64,000 nucleotides of DNA from Candidatus Poribacteria bacterium (GCA_012270795.1 JAAXHO010000213.1:18778-82777); one strand, 5' to 3'. Counted from the stretch's first letter, positions 9,093-17,873 are shown. The notes: generated by a model not told the origin, from the letters alone. Made by a program: numbers and translations.

Positions 9093-9467
9093 TCATGATG
9101 AAGGTTGTAAAGTATAAGGTTGAATCAAAATATCTGCAGAAATCCCAAGACCTTTGTGTAATTTCCGAATCATATCCAAAGACAGAGTGCGGTGTCTATT
9201 TAAGATTTCCGATACGCCTGAACGTGAACCGATAAAAGGTTCAAGGTCGTGTTCAGAGAGCTCTTGACTCTCCATATAGTGAAGGATCGCGTCAATAGGA
9301 TCTGATGGTGGAATTGGATAATGTTCATTTTCATAAGCATCCACCAATGTCACAAGAACATCTAATTTATCACCTTCTGGTGAACCGTAACTCGCGTCCC
9401 AAAGTTGTTCTATATTTTTTAAAGCATCGTTATAATCTGCTTCAGTTCTGATTGGTTTAACTTCCAT
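9093..9467 (-). CDS. higA: HigA-type antitoxin (XRE family HTH), orphan
   Basis: The track ORF starts at 9536, but the real start is MEVKPIRTEADY at 9467, preceded by AAGGTAATAATT. The 124-aa product has the HigA N-terminal helix pair and a C-terminal helix-turn-helix ('GVSEILNRHRTLSLDMIRKLHKGLGIS'; partial quote). HigA neutralises the ribosome-dependent mRNA endonuclease HigB and represses the operon. Here the toxin gene directly upstream is reduced to a scar (see 9478-9536), so the antitoxin is an orphan. It may persist as a regulator or as an anti-addiction factor against other HigB copies. Confidence 0.88.
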   Translation of the reverse strand: MEVKPIRTEADYNDALKNIEQLWDASYGSPEGDKLDVLVTLVDAYENEHYPIPPSDPIDAILHYMESQELSEHDLEPFIGSRSGVSEILNRHRTLSLDMIRKLHKGLGISADILIQPYTLQPSS

Positions 9468-9477
9468 AATTATTACC

Positions 9478-9536
9478 TTATACCGTAACGGCATTGATTC
9501 TATCATATTCTTGATGCTGCGCGATATAACTCTCAT
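9478..9536 (-). pseudogene. higB: HigB toxin remnant: both ends joined by an internal deletion
   Basis: The 59-base segment directly before higA starts ATG AGA GTT ATA TCG CGC (MRVISR), which is how HigB toxins begin, and in another frame ends HQEYDRINAVTV-stop, which is how they end. A full HigB is about 95-100 aa, so roughly 75 codons are missing. The stop lies 10 bases before the higA ATG, the expected toxin-antitoxin spacing. The N-terminal MRVISR identification rests on a short match; the C-terminal match is stronger. Confidence 0.75.
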
Positions 9537-9582
9537 GCAGGTATTATACCATAACAGTAGGATTGTTTTTCAGTAAATTTAA

Positions 9583-11493
9583 TCATTGCGTTTCTGTGAT
9601 TTCGAAAATGCGATACTTTTGTCTCATACCATTTCCGACATCTACCTCGCCTTCCATGATAAGCGGGTAACGGTACTCAGTTTCATTGACAGAAAAAATA
9701 TAAGGAATTGCTCCAGCCGCGCGAGCTTCATTTGCTCTTAAAAAGAGATTTTGTCTCATGTTTCCATCGTTTAGATTTATTCTATACGTTGATCTGTCAG
9801 CATGGTACATCAGGTCAAAATGTGCGCCGCTGCGTTGATCGTCCGTGAAAAAACAAGCATTTTCTGGCAATTCACGTTGGATGCGTTTTCCGCTTTCCAC
9901 ATAGAGTGGTGTTTGTTCATTACGTTGTATAACCTTGTATGTTGCTTCAACATAACTCACTGTGTAAAATATTGTAATTACGAGTGCTACATAACGAACA
10001 CCGAACCATACCCATTTTTGCCAATCTGTTTTACGTATCAACAGATAGATTCCCCATAATACTCCAAATAATATTCCGAATACAATCAGTTGTTCAACAA
10101 TAATAAAATGTCTATGAATAAATGGTGCAATACTCTGTATTCTTTCAGATTTAATAAACCCAATACCGTTACCACTTACCGTTTGCCAAGTCCACTTCTC
10201 TTTGTGAACAAACTTTCCCACAAAAGCAATACAAACAATGGACAGCATTGACGCACTCCAAATAGCAGTGTAAATCCTATCCCTATTTTGCCATGCTTGA
10301 CTAATGACCGCTGCGAAACATATTAGCAACGCTGGTACAGATATCATCGTCGCTGATGGTGTTTTTGTCTGTGCAAGCGTATGAGGAACAATCACTCCTA
10401 TACCCCATGCCAATACAAACAATTCGGGGAACCGCCAATTTCTTATCAAGATGACAAGCAAGCACAAAACAACTGCAAAAAGTGCTGCATAGAAGAATGG
10501 ATAGAACAGCGGCATATATTCAAATAACGGACGGTCCCACGATGCCCCCCATCCTTCAATATTTGTATTAAGATGCTCAAGAACTTTCCTATGTTCCCAT
10601 AAAAACTCCTTCGGGTGTCTTATCAAGCAATAGACTGTCCAAGGTGCAACCGTTGCGATACCAGTAAGTAATATTATACCAATATCCTTGAGTCGAATTT
10701 GTATGTTTTCTTCAATTAACTCTTGGGTTTCTACGTTTTCAAGACTTCCCTTTGTAGAGTTTCTGCGAAATATATGCTGTTTTAACCATTCAACATAAGT
10801 AGGGATTCTGGGGTATATATGTCGTTTGAACCACACGACAAACCAGACAGAAAACGCAACGCCAAAGGTAATGAGTGCCAGATAACTTTTTGAGAGATAA
10901 GCAATCCCCATTGCTATCCCTGATAGGATATAATTCCTGCTCTTCCCACTCCGAATTCCACGAAGCAAGAACCAACATGAAACTTGCACCCAAAGTAACA
11001 ATGCAATGTCAATGTGATCCGAATACCGATAACCGTGAACTGAAGCAAAGAGAAACGGGTTGAATGCCTGAAGAAACGCTGCAATTAGTCCTGCACGTTT
11101 ATCATAAAGATCAGAAGCTATTCTATACGTTAACCAAGCACACAGAACCAAACTGAGTGCTGAAGGTAATCGCAAGGCAAATGTGTTGATACCGAATATA
11201 AAGTGTGATAAACATATCTGCCACATACCTACTGGTGGTTTATGTAGCCATATATGGTTCTCTCCCCATTTTGTGTAATCGTATTTGAGCCAAGGTTGAT
11301 CGTATAATGTGAACTTTAGTGGATGTTTCGTCAAATTACGAGCGACAATTGCATGGTAACTCTCATCCCAATAGTGTGTTTTGCTGTGCCCAAGGTTTCG
11401 CAGTACCAATGCAAATGATGAAATTAGGATACAAAATAGGATGATTCTTATATGTTGATTATTACTATTTATGTCTGAGTTTACATTCATCAT
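9583..11493 (-). CDS. Glycosyltransferase family 39 (ArnT/PMT-like) membrane protein
   Basis: The 636-aa integral membrane protein has about a dozen hydrophobic segments. Near the N-terminus is 'HYWDESYHAIVARNL', with the acidic residue pair expected in the first periplasmic loop of PMT_2/ArnT enzymes, followed by 'WLHKPPVGMW', the conserved second-loop KPP motif. Family members transfer a sugar from a polyprenyl-phosphate donor to lipid A, protein or glycan on the outer face of the inner membrane. The C-terminal soluble segment after about residue 530 is periplasmic by analogy. No strong ribosome-binding site precedes the paired ATG ATG at 11493. Donor and acceptor are unknown. Confidence 0.85.
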   Translation of the reverse strand: MMNVNSDINSNNQHIRIILFCILISSFALVLRNLGHSKTHYWDESYHAIVARNLTKHPLKFTLYDQPWLKYDYTKWGENHIWLHKPPVGMWQICLSHFIFGINTFALRLPSALSLVLCAWLTYRIASDLYDKRAGLIAAFLQAFNPFLFASVHGYRYSDHIDIALLLWVQVSCWFLLRGIRSGKSRNYILSGIAMGIAYLSKSYLALITFGVAFSVWFVVWFKRHIYPRIPTYVEWLKQHIFRRNSTKGSLENVETQELIEENIQIRLKDIGIILLTGIATVAPWTVYCLIRHPKEFLWEHRKVLEHLNTNIEGWGASWDRPLFEYMPLFYPFFYAALFAVVLCLLVILIRNWRFPELFVLAWGIGVIVPHTLAQTKTPSATMISVPALLICFAAVISQAWQNRDRIYTAIWSASMLSIVCIAFVGKFVHKEKWTWQTVSGNGIGFIKSERIQSIAPFIHRHFIIVEQLIVFGILFGVLWGIYLLIRKTDWQKWVWFGVRYVALVITIFYTVSYVEATYKVIQRNEQTPLYVESGKRIQRELPENACFFTDDQRSGAHFDLMYHADRSTYRINLNDGNMRQNLFLRANEARAAGAIPYIFSVNETEYRYPLIMEGEVDVGNGMRQKYRIFEITETQ

Positions 11494-11638
11494 CAGTTTT
11501 GCAATTTACCAATCTCAAATATCTGTGTCACCTTTGAAATATTATCGTCAGTCTTCTTTGAAGAAATTAATGTGTATTTGAATATTATACAATAATAGTT
11601 TTCATACTCACAAGATGTTAATTTTTCGCACCGATGTC

Positions 11639-12259
11639 TTAGAATAAAAACACTATCAGAATTCCTCCAATGGCCATTAACGTTCCCATTACCACATAGA
11701 AAATACAAGTGATAAGTTTTATGGGTGCGGATGACACGTTAAAATGCCTATTCATTTCAGCGACTATTTCTGTTAGCAGCGAACGGTGCTCGCGTTGTTT
11801 GATCTTAATCATTCCTGCTCCCAACCATGTCTGAATAGAAACTTGTAAGTCGGCATCAATAGTTGTCAATTTCATGGTAGATAGGGTTTCTTCATAAGGC
11901 AGCTGTAGTTTTTCGAGTGCTGCGAGGAGTGTTTCTCGGAACGATGTATCAGTAACCCCAAAAGCAGCGTAATCTTGCAATGCGAAACACATCATTACAA
12001 GAAGCACTGTAAATATGGCAGGATTTAGCCATTCCATCAAATCCATTTCCATGAGATCCATGTCAGATAATGAAAAATAGATAGGCAGTAAAATGATTGG
12101 TATATACGTTACAAACATGAGCCCAAGCAGCCATCTATTTGATAGCAAGAACGGTTTTTTGGTCAGAATGCCTCGGAACCCGATTACCAAGAAAAAGACT
12201 GCCAAAAGTCCAAACAAAATTGCGAACACAATTGAAAAAATGTAGAAATCAACGTCCAT
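11639..12259 (-). CDS. Hypothetical membrane protein with four predicted membrane segments
   Basis: I do not recognise this 206-aa protein. It has hydrophobic segments near residues 5-30, 45-65, 78-95 and 185-206, and a soluble helical part ('FRETLLAALEKLQLPYEETLSTMKLTTI') between the third and fourth. A short internal duplication gives 'DMDLMEMDLMEW' near residue 68. The ATG at 12259 is well supported by AGGAG seven bases upstream. It is 43 bases downstream of the Gfo/Idh gene and precedes the GT39 gene, but a common function is not evident. Confidence 0.7.
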   Translation of the reverse strand: MDVDFYIFSIVFAILFGLLAVFFLVIGFRGILTKKPFLLSNRWLLGLMFVTYIPIILLPIYFSLSDMDLMEMDLMEWLNPAIFTVLLVMMCFALQDYAAFGVTDTSFRETLLAALEKLQLPYEETLSTMKLTTIDADLQVSIQTWLGAGMIKIKQREHRSLLTEIVAEMNRHFNVSSAPIKLITCIFYVVMGTLMAIGGILIVFLF

Positions 12260-12302
12260 CTATTTTCTCCTATGCCTTACGTGAGAAAGTCATCAGTATC
12301 AC

Positions 12303-13304
12303 TTAAACCCATCCATCCTCAATCATCAATGTTAATGGAGATTCCATCTCCTCCATTGGTAATCTCACGCGTTGCCTTTTCCGGGATGATTCATATATTG
12401 CCATGAGCAGTTCAAGCGTAGCATATCCTTGATAGCCACTTGAACGGTGTTCTCTATCTTCCTCAACGGTTTCTATCATATCCCGCACGGGATTGCTACC
12501 AGCCGGTAATTCTGGAGACACCCATTCACCATTGGATTCTGCGTTTCGTAAACGAATTCCAGGACCACCTGGTGCGGCGAGTTCAATTTCACCACCTGTA
12601 CCATAACAGTAAATGTGATGATAGCCCGGTGCAGTATCATTTCCAGATTCTATAATTCCCCTTACGTTATCTTCAAACTTGAAATAACCGATTGCAAAAT
12701 CTTCGGAATGTAAATCATATTTTGTCGGTGTACCGATTCTTTCTATTTGTCCTATAACCCAACTGACAGGTCGATCGCTATAGACATATAGCATAAGATC
12801 GACTGTATGTGTTGCGTTGTCCTTTAGGTCTCCACCACCACATATTCCGTGAATGCGATAGATTTCTCCTATTACACCGTCTGCAATCAATTGTCGGGCA
12901 TGCTGGTAGGGAGTGCTAAAGCGTACTTGATGGTCTATTGCTAATTTTACACCGTGTTGTTTGCATGCGTCAAGCATTGCTTTTGCTTGTCCAAGGTTTT
13001 CTGCCATCGGTTTTTCAGATAAGATACCTTTTACACCGTGTTTCGCAGTTTCAATCACAATCGGCGCATGGTGTTTCGGGCGCGTACAGACTGAAACCAA
13101 ATCAATATCTTCTGTTTCAAGCATGGCAACGTAATCGGTGAATTTTTTCTCTACGTTATGCCTTTCACCGAAGGAGTTTAGTCGTTCTTCGTCAAGGTCA
13201 GCAATTGCTGTAATAGTGGTTCTCGGTTCGTTCACATACCATCCCGCATGCATGTGTGAAATACCACCACATCCGATAATTGCAACGTTGTAGGTTTTGT
13301 CCAT
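12303..13304 (-). CDS. Gfo/Idh/MocA family oxidoreductase
   Basis: The 333-aa protein starts with the Rossmann signature 'YNVAIIGCGGISHMHAG' and has 'SVCTRPKHH' and 'LSEKPMAEN', where the EKP lysine is the conserved catalytic-site residue (about residue 95). The C-terminal alpha/beta domain follows from about residue 125, with 'DNATHTVDLMLY' supplying a His near the usual catalytic position. Such enzymes oxidise or reduce sugars and inositols with NAD(P). Start ATG has AAAGGAA upstream. No sugar-specific neighbours are present, so the substrate is open. Confidence 0.88.
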   Translation of the reverse strand: MDKTYNVAIIGCGGISHMHAGWYVNEPRTTITAIADLDEERLNSFGERHNVEKKFTDYVAMLETEDIDLVSVCTRPKHHAPIVIETAKHGVKGILSEKPMAENLGQAKAMLDACKQHGVKLAIDHQVRFSTPYQHARQLIADGVIGEIYRIHGICGGGDLKDNATHTVDLMLYVYSDRPVSWVIGQIERIGTPTKYDLHSEDFAIGYFKFEDNVRGIIESGNDTAPGYHHIYCYGTGGEIELAAPGGPGIRLRNAESNGEWVSPELPAGSNPVRDMIETVEEDREHRSSGYQGYATLELLMAIYESSRKRQRVRLPMEEMESPLTLMIEDGWV

Positions 13305-13373
13305 TGTATGTTCCTTTCTCTTATTTACTTGATGAGTTCAAGCAAGTTGTCCTACACTAACCATCCGTGCGCG

Positions 13374-13507
13374 TTAGGATATGCCTCTAATTTGGAATAC
13401 ATCTGTAAAACTCACCGTCGTAATATCAACGATATCTGGGGCACATCGTCAAGGGTTGCTTTTGTGATGGTGTAGTCCGTTGGTTTACCTAATTTTACCC
13501 GTTCAAA
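13374..13507 (-). pseudogene. Possible 3' remnant of a degraded coding gene
   Basis: Between the Gfo/Idh gene and the HTH fusion gene, the minus strand reads FERVKLGKPTDYTITKATL..DDVP in one frame and DITTVSFTDVFQIRGIS-stop in another; the two parts join at a CCCC run near 13445. Codon choice and composition look protein-like, but no start is present and the fragment is only about 44 codons. I do not recognise the family. It could be the end of a gene lost by deletion. Confidence 0.3.
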
Positions 13508-13512
13508 TCAAC

Positions 13513-14349
13513 CTACGTAATTGCTGACTTATATAAAGATAGCAGTGTAGTATGGTATTTGGCAGGGACCTTAACACGTTCGGCCTCCCAATCACATATT
13601 GCAGCACTACTGCTACTTTTCATCCCCAACTTGACCGCTACCTCTATTTGAGTGAGTCCGGCCTTTAACCGTAAATCCTTCATCTGTTTTCCGGTGTACG
13701 AAAATTCGGTTGCCAGTGCCGTGACAGGCTCAGGTACCGAGCCATCCATCTCTTCATTGGATTTATTTGTTAAATTAAGTGTAGATCCATGTCCTTGCAT
13801 GTGAACTAATTTTTTTACGTGTTTGCCGAGATGTTCTTCTATTTGCATTAAACGCATCAAAGAACATTGGAAATTTTCGGTTGAAGTCCTTGCATAATTT
13901 CTCAATTCCCTGAAACACTCTTGAAACTTCTCATTAACTATGCACTCAACGTCAATCTCATACCGCTCCTTGATATTTGCTTGGATTTTTTCAATATGTC
14001 GCATCTGATTGTTTTCAGGTTTTCCCCTTGTATCTTTAACTATCGGACTCCAAAACATAAAATGCTGATCGTATCCATCCAAATGTTTTCGGACGTATTC
14101 AATATCTTTAGAGAACTTGTCTGTAAGTTTCTGAATATTATCAGTTTGGTTGTTTTTGAAATTGACGTATTGGAGTCCTCCTATGTGAACAGTTACTTCA
14201 CAAATGTAAACTTCAGATTTTTTTGTGTTTAATCCAACAACGTCAATTTCGCCTTGTTTTTCACCCGTGTATACATTTGTTTCAACAAAATTGCACTGCC
14301 GGATATATCGCAAATATGAGGATACAATTTGTTCACCTACATTTAACAT
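13513..14349 (-). CDS. Restriction-endonuclease-like domain fused to XRE-type HTH
   Basis: The track ORF is longer, but AAGGAGATTATA before MLNVGEQ fixes the start at 14349, giving 278 aa. Residues 1-60 resemble a PD-(D/E)XK nuclease core: 'GEQIVSSYLR', then 'GEIDVVGL' (Asp36) and 'VYICEVTVHI' (Glu51). The usual Lys of ExK is Thr53, so cleavage activity is doubtful unless the Lys has migrated. A central helical region follows, and residues 215-270 form a helix-turn-helix ('MKDLRLKAGLTQIEVAVKLGM'; partial). A DNA-binding regulator derived from a nuclease, or a solitary restriction-like protein, are both possible. Repeats with TATAAACATA hairpins lie directly upstream. Confidence 0.65.
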   Translation of the reverse strand: MLNVGEQIVSSYLRYIRQCNFVETNVYTGEKQGEIDVVGLNTKKSEVYICEVTVHIGGLQYVNFKNNQTDNIQKLTDKFSKDIEYVRKHLDGYDQHFMFWSPIVKDTRGKPENNQMRHIEKIQANIKERYEIDVECIVNEKFQECFRELRNYARTSTENFQCSLMRLMQIEEHLGKHVKKLVHMQGHGSTLNLTNKSNEEMDGSVPEPVTALATEFSYTGKQMKDLRLKAGLTQIEVAVKLGMKSSSSAAICDWEAERVKVPAKYHTTLLSLYKSAIT

Positions 14350-14804
14350 TATAATCTCCTTGAGTGGGTGTAAAGTTTTTGCACAGAGGTACAAACTTTT
14401 GTTCTCTTTAGTCCCGTAAGGGACGATATGTTTATAGAAAACGTTATCACCCCTTTTTTGAGTCCCGTAGGAACGGCATAGAAGGATAAACATATCGTCC
14501 CTACGGGACTAAAGATAGGGTATTCAACGTTTTTCTATAAACATATCGTCCCTACGGGACTGAAGAACATTACTGATGTACATTGTAGATATATGATAAT
14601 GATTTACAAAGCATTTTCTTTTGCGAAATAAAGTTCTACAGATAGTTATTTAGCACAACTCTTGTAACTGACATTAAACGAATGTTTGGTCAAAGGTAGC
14701 AACTTGAGTTATAATACTTCATATCTTATGCAAATTCAAGGGTTTTTGACAACTGACATACTCCCCCGCTAAGCATGGGGATATGACAGAAGGGTGTTAA
14801 ATGT
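14350..14804. other. Intergenic region with repeats, no gene
   Basis: Apart from the hairpin repeats at 14403-14570, there is a segment ending AGGTAGCAACTTGAGTTATAAT (14693-14714), which resembles one terminus of the 7-bp-target-site element family described at 39334. I see no supported coding sequence. Confidence 0.5.
14403..14570. repeat. Three short hairpin repeats (AGTCCCGTAGGGACGATATGTTTATAGAA family)
   Basis: Three copies of the unit 'TATAAACATATCGTCCCTACGGGACT' type (quoted in part) occur in alternating orientation near 14406-14440, 14461-14512 and 14530-14568. Each contains a self-complementary GTCCCTACGGGAC-like hairpin. The flank TCTATAAACATA also precedes the GGAGTG-type hairpins near 870-1030, so both sets probably belong to one repeat superfamily with variable stems. 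Confidence 0.6.
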
Positions 14805-16049
14805 CTATGGAATTGGCCATCCGGGTGTAGGTTCGGAGCGGAGTGCTTCAATTTCATAGAGTTCATCCACGGTAATTTCACGACCAAGTTTTGCCGATAA
14901 GAGTGCGCCACTCATAATTTCAGTAACTTTCTTACCAATGTCGCCATTACTGACAGGTTGTGCATCGCTATTGCATGCATTGAGAAAATCACGGAACTTA
15001 TCGGGGAAGTGCTTATCTGGTAGCTCTAACGGTGTTTCGACGAGATTCCCTTGATAACGTCTCCGATTACCCTTGTCATCGGTTTCCCATTCCCCTTTCT
15101 CAAGGAAAAGTTTATCACCACTGAACGATCCTTTTGAACCGAAGATAAAGATGCCTTGTGGTTGTCCTGCCATATTGCATGACCAGCCGTGTTCGTAAGT
15201 AAATGACATGCCGTTTGTAAATCGGACAAACACAGAAGCGAATTCTTCAACATCGTTAATTTCTTCACCTGTATATTCTGGAGGCATACCGCGATAGGCG
15301 ATGCCGCTGATTGTTGCTGGTTGGGGCGAACCGAGTAGGTAGATGGAACGGTTGATGTCGTAGACCCCTGTGTCGTAAATCGTACCGCCGCCACTGTAAA
15401 CAGAGTTTAGGAACCATCTACCGAAACCGAACATATCCACATTCGGTCTGCCGCGCAGACGGTAACTTGTGAGTCTACCGTAGTGCACATCTCCGATTTT
15501 CCCTGAAGTGACATATTCTCTGATAGCATAACTCCTCGGGTTGAGGCATGTGCCGCCGCTTTGGTATGCGAGTTTCACTCCAGCTTTATCACACGCATCG
15601 CGCATGTTCCTTGCCTCAGTTGCTGTGCGTGCCATAGGTTTTTCACAGAAGACATGCTTGCCAGCTGCTGCAGCTGCGACAGTCGGTGCTTCATGAACGA
15701 AAGGTGGGGTAGCAAGACTTACTGCGTCTAACTCACATTCCTTCAGCATCTCGTTGTAATCGTTGTATATTTTCACACCATTTTCTTTATATTCTGCCCA
15801 TCGCGCGGCGTTCTCATTCAGTTGTTCGCATGCTTCAGCAGAATCTGCTTTTTGCGCATTTGCAGTTGCATCGGTTGCACGTGTTTCTGCACCAGCGAGT
15901 ACTTGTGCTGCTCTGCGTTTCGCGTTTTCGTCTACGGTATCACATACTGCGACTATTTCAGCGTGTTGTGGGTGTGCAAGGTAGCCGTTGATATGTGAAC
16001 CGGAGATCATACCACAACCGATTAGTCCGATTTTTATCCGTTTAGCCAT
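14805..16049 (-). CDS. Gfo/Idh/MocA family oxidoreductase with an Ala-rich insertion
   Basis: The start is set at MAKRIKIG (16049) by AAGGAG eight bases upstream, not at the track ATG, giving 414 aa. The NAD(P) Rossmann motif is 'IGLIGCGMISGSHINGY', and the conserved lysine is in 'FCEKPMART' (about residue 130). A 45-residue Ala/Glu-rich helical insertion ('ATDATANAQKADSAEACEQ') interrupts the Rossmann fold between strands 2 and 3, unlike the 333-aa paralogue at 12303. The C-terminal domain has 'TIYDTGVYDIN' near the expected catalytic His position with Asp/Tyr instead. Probably a sugar dehydrogenase; substrate unknown. Confidence 0.87.
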   Translation of the reverse strand: MAKRIKIGLIGCGMISGSHINGYLAHPQHAEIVAVCDTVDENAKRRAAQVLAGAETRATDATANAQKADSAEACEQLNENAARWAEYKENGVKIYNDYNEMLKECELDAVSLATPPFVHEAPTVAAAAAGKHVFCEKPMARTATEARNMRDACDKAGVKLAYQSGGTCLNPRSYAIREYVTSGKIGDVHYGRLTSYRLRGRPNVDMFGFGRWFLNSVYSGGGTIYDTGVYDINRSIYLLGSPQPATISGIAYRGMPPEYTGEEINDVEEFASVFVRFTNGMSFTYEHGWSCNMAGQPQGIFIFGSKGSFSGDKLFLEKGEWETDDKGNRRRYQGNLVETPLELPDKHFPDKFRDFLNACNSDAQPVSNGDIGKKVTEIMSGALLSAKLGREITVDELYEIEALRSEPTPGWPIP

Positions 16050-16263
16050 TATAATGCTCCTTAACGGGGTATTAGTTCTAAGAATTGATTCAATAATTAG
16101 TCTGTTGTATTTGCTACTCAAAATTATAGGTGTTTACAGATTTTTGTCAAGTGATTAGTCAAAAGTAACCAAAACTTTACACACCCTGAGTAAGAAATTA
16201 TATTGTATTATCATTCAAAATCAGATAAAATAATATAAAACAGTATTTATGGAGGAATAATAC

Positions 16264-17283
16264 GTGGCAAACACACAAGCAAAACCGACAGTGATTCCAG
16301 CATCAGAAACAGCAGAACAGATGACTAACGCAGCAGCGAATTTGTTGAACGTTCTGACTCCTGAATTGCGAGAAAAAGCATGCCAACCATTTGATGGTAA
16401 CGAAAGGTTTCGATGGCACTACATTCCTATTGAGATGTGGGAACGTCAGGGCGTTTCATTGATAGAATTAAATACGAAACAACAAGAAGCAGCGTTTTCC
16501 CTGATGCAAAGTGGGTTGAGTTCCGATGGATATGAGAAAGCACGTGCCATAATCAACTTAGAGAAGATACTCGGTGCAATTGAGAAAAAAACGGGTGATA
16601 CGAAACTTGAACGCAATCCAGAATTTTACTATTTTACTATTTTTGGTGATCCGACTGGAAACGGTGCCTGGGGGTGGCGTGCTGAAGGACATCATGTTTC
16701 ACTTAACTTTACGGTTGTCAATCGTGAATTGATTTCACCGACACCGTTTTTCTTCGGTTCAAATCCAGCAGAAGTGCTTGAGGGGAAGGAAAAAGGATTA
16801 CGTGTCTTATATGCTGAGGAAGAGTTGGCACGACAACTTTTGACGAGTTTCACACCTTACCAGAAAACACATGCTGTTATCAATACAGAAGCACCTGCAG
16901 ATATTCTCACACGCAACGCGCCAAAAGTTGAGTTTGATGCGGTTGAAGGATTTGCGGCAGAAAATATGCAAACCTATCAGCGCGAACTTCTTGTGCAATT
17001 ATTTCATGAATATATTGATCGGTTACCGGATGAGGTTGCCAAGATAGAACGTCAAAAACTCCAAGATGGCAGTATCAATGACATTCATTTTGCGTGGGCG
17101 GGTGGGGAAGAACGCAGAACACCTCACTACTATAGAATTCACGGTCCGTTTTTCTTTGTTGAATATGACAATACACAGAACAACGCAAACCATATCCACT
17201 CTGTTTGGCGGCACATTGAGGACGATTTTGGTTTGGATCTACTTCGGCAGCACTATCACAAAACCGACCATCATGATCATTAA
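16264..17283 (+). CDS. DUF3500 domain-containing protein
   Basis: The 339-aa product uses a GTG start at 16264, preceded by TGGAGGAATAATAC. It has the DUF3500 pattern: 'ERFRWHYIP', 'FGDPTGNGAWGWRAEGHHVSLNFTV' (quoted in part), 'PFFFGSNPAEV', and near the C-terminus 'HYYRIHGPFFFVEYDN' and 'HIHSVWRHIEDDFG'. Conserved His residues in these motifs suggest metal binding or catalysis, but no activity is established for the family. No signal peptide is seen here. The tail 'HYHKTDHHDH' is His-rich. It stands alone. Confidence 0.88.
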   Translation: MANTQAKPTVIPASETAEQMTNAAANLLNVLTPELREKACQPFDGNERFRWHYIPIEMWERQGVSLIELNTKQQEAAFSLMQSGLSSDGYEKARAIINLEKILGAIEKKTGDTKLERNPEFYYFTIFGDPTGNGAWGWRAEGHHVSLNFTVVNRELISPTPFFFGSNPAEVLEGKEKGLRVLYAEEELARQLLTSFTPYQKTHAVINTEAPADILTRNAPKVEFDAVEGFAAENMQTYQRELLVQLFHEYIDRLPDEVAKIERQKLQDGSINDIHFAWAGGEERRTPHYYRIHGPFFFVEYDNTQNNANHIHSVWRHIEDDFGLDLLRQHYHKTDHHDH

Positions 17284-17382
17284 CTGGCTAAATTTAATAG
17301 GACTTATGCAAATTTGAAGATTTTTTCAATAATTTTGTCTAAAATAATGTAATTTTTAGCAGGTTTGCAGGTATCCAGATTT

Positions 17383-17467
17383 CGTAGGTCGGGTAGAGCT
17401 TGCGAAACCCGACATGCAAAACTAGATGCGATTGTGTCGGGTTTCACTGCGTTCTACCCGACCTACG
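17383..17467. repeat. Inverted repeat of the GTAGGTCGGGTAGAGC family
   Basis: Arms CGTAGGTCGGGTAGAGC.. and ..TCTACCCGACCTACG are complementary with GAAACCCGACA/TGTCGGGTTTC inside. The same arms occur inside the elements at 21129-21324, 55055-55181 and 59027-59214, so this is a stand-alone copy of a mobile hairpin module. Confidence 0.7.
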
Positions 17468-17504
17468 ATTTAATTTTTAACATCAAAATATTTATGCACA
17501 CCCC

Positions 17505-17798
17505 TCAATTACTTACAGTATCTTCATTTAGAAGTGCTTCAACTGTTTTTATTTCATGTGTAATATCGTTTTCATCACATTCAGCTATAGGGATTCCATG
17601 TTTGTTCAACAGTCTTATAAAATCCCATAAATGTAGGTCAGATAACAGTGCAGCTTGTCCCAATGATAAAATATTCTGCTTAAATAGGGATACAGAAAGC
17701 AAGTGTTTCATCTCTTCAGTGAGTTTTTCAGAATTATAACCCAATACTGAGAGTGGAATTGAGAGTTCACTTGGAACATCTACTTTTATAGAAAACAT
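17505..17798 (-). CDS. UPF0175 family protein, antitoxin-like
   Basis: The 97-aa protein has the UPF0175 layout: an N-terminal strand 'FSIKVDVPSELSIPL', a helix-turn-helix-like 'ILSLGQAALLSDLHLWDFIRLLNKHGIP' (quoted in part), and an acidic tail 'IAECDENDITHEI'. In several genomes such proteins are antitoxins beside PIN-like (DUF3368) toxins. No toxin gene is next to it here, so it may be an orphan. A perfect hairpin lies 10 bases upstream of the ATG (17808-17839), and no clear ribosome-binding site is visible. Confidence 0.7.
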   Translation of the reverse strand: MFSIKVDVPSELSIPLSVLGYNSEKLTEEMKHLLSVSLFKQNILSLGQAALLSDLHLWDFIRLLNKHGIPIAECDENDITHEIKTVEALLNEDTVSN

Positions 17799-17807
17799 AA
17801 TAATTGT

Positions 17808-17839
17808 CTTGATAGCGGTTAACCGATACCGCTATCAAG
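17808..17839. promoter_or_regulatory. Perfect 12-bp inverted repeat in the leader of the UPF0175 gene
   Basis: CTTGATAGCGGT and ACCGCTATCAAG are separated by TAACCGAT, ending 10 bases before the UPF0175 start codon. Position fits an autoregulatory operator of an antitoxin-like repressor, or an RNA hairpin shielding the start. Function is inferred from location only. Confidence 0.45.
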
Positions 17840-17873
17840 ATCCTGTAGTCCTTTTGGAGGCTTTTTAATTTCA

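Noticed and set aside
11493-11708. 71-aa minus-strand ORF between GT39 and the membrane protein
   Set aside because: Overlaps the 3' end of the well-supported 206-aa gene in another frame, with no start context.
14403-14570. CRISPR array
   Set aside because: Units alternate in orientation and spacing is irregular; no Cas genes.
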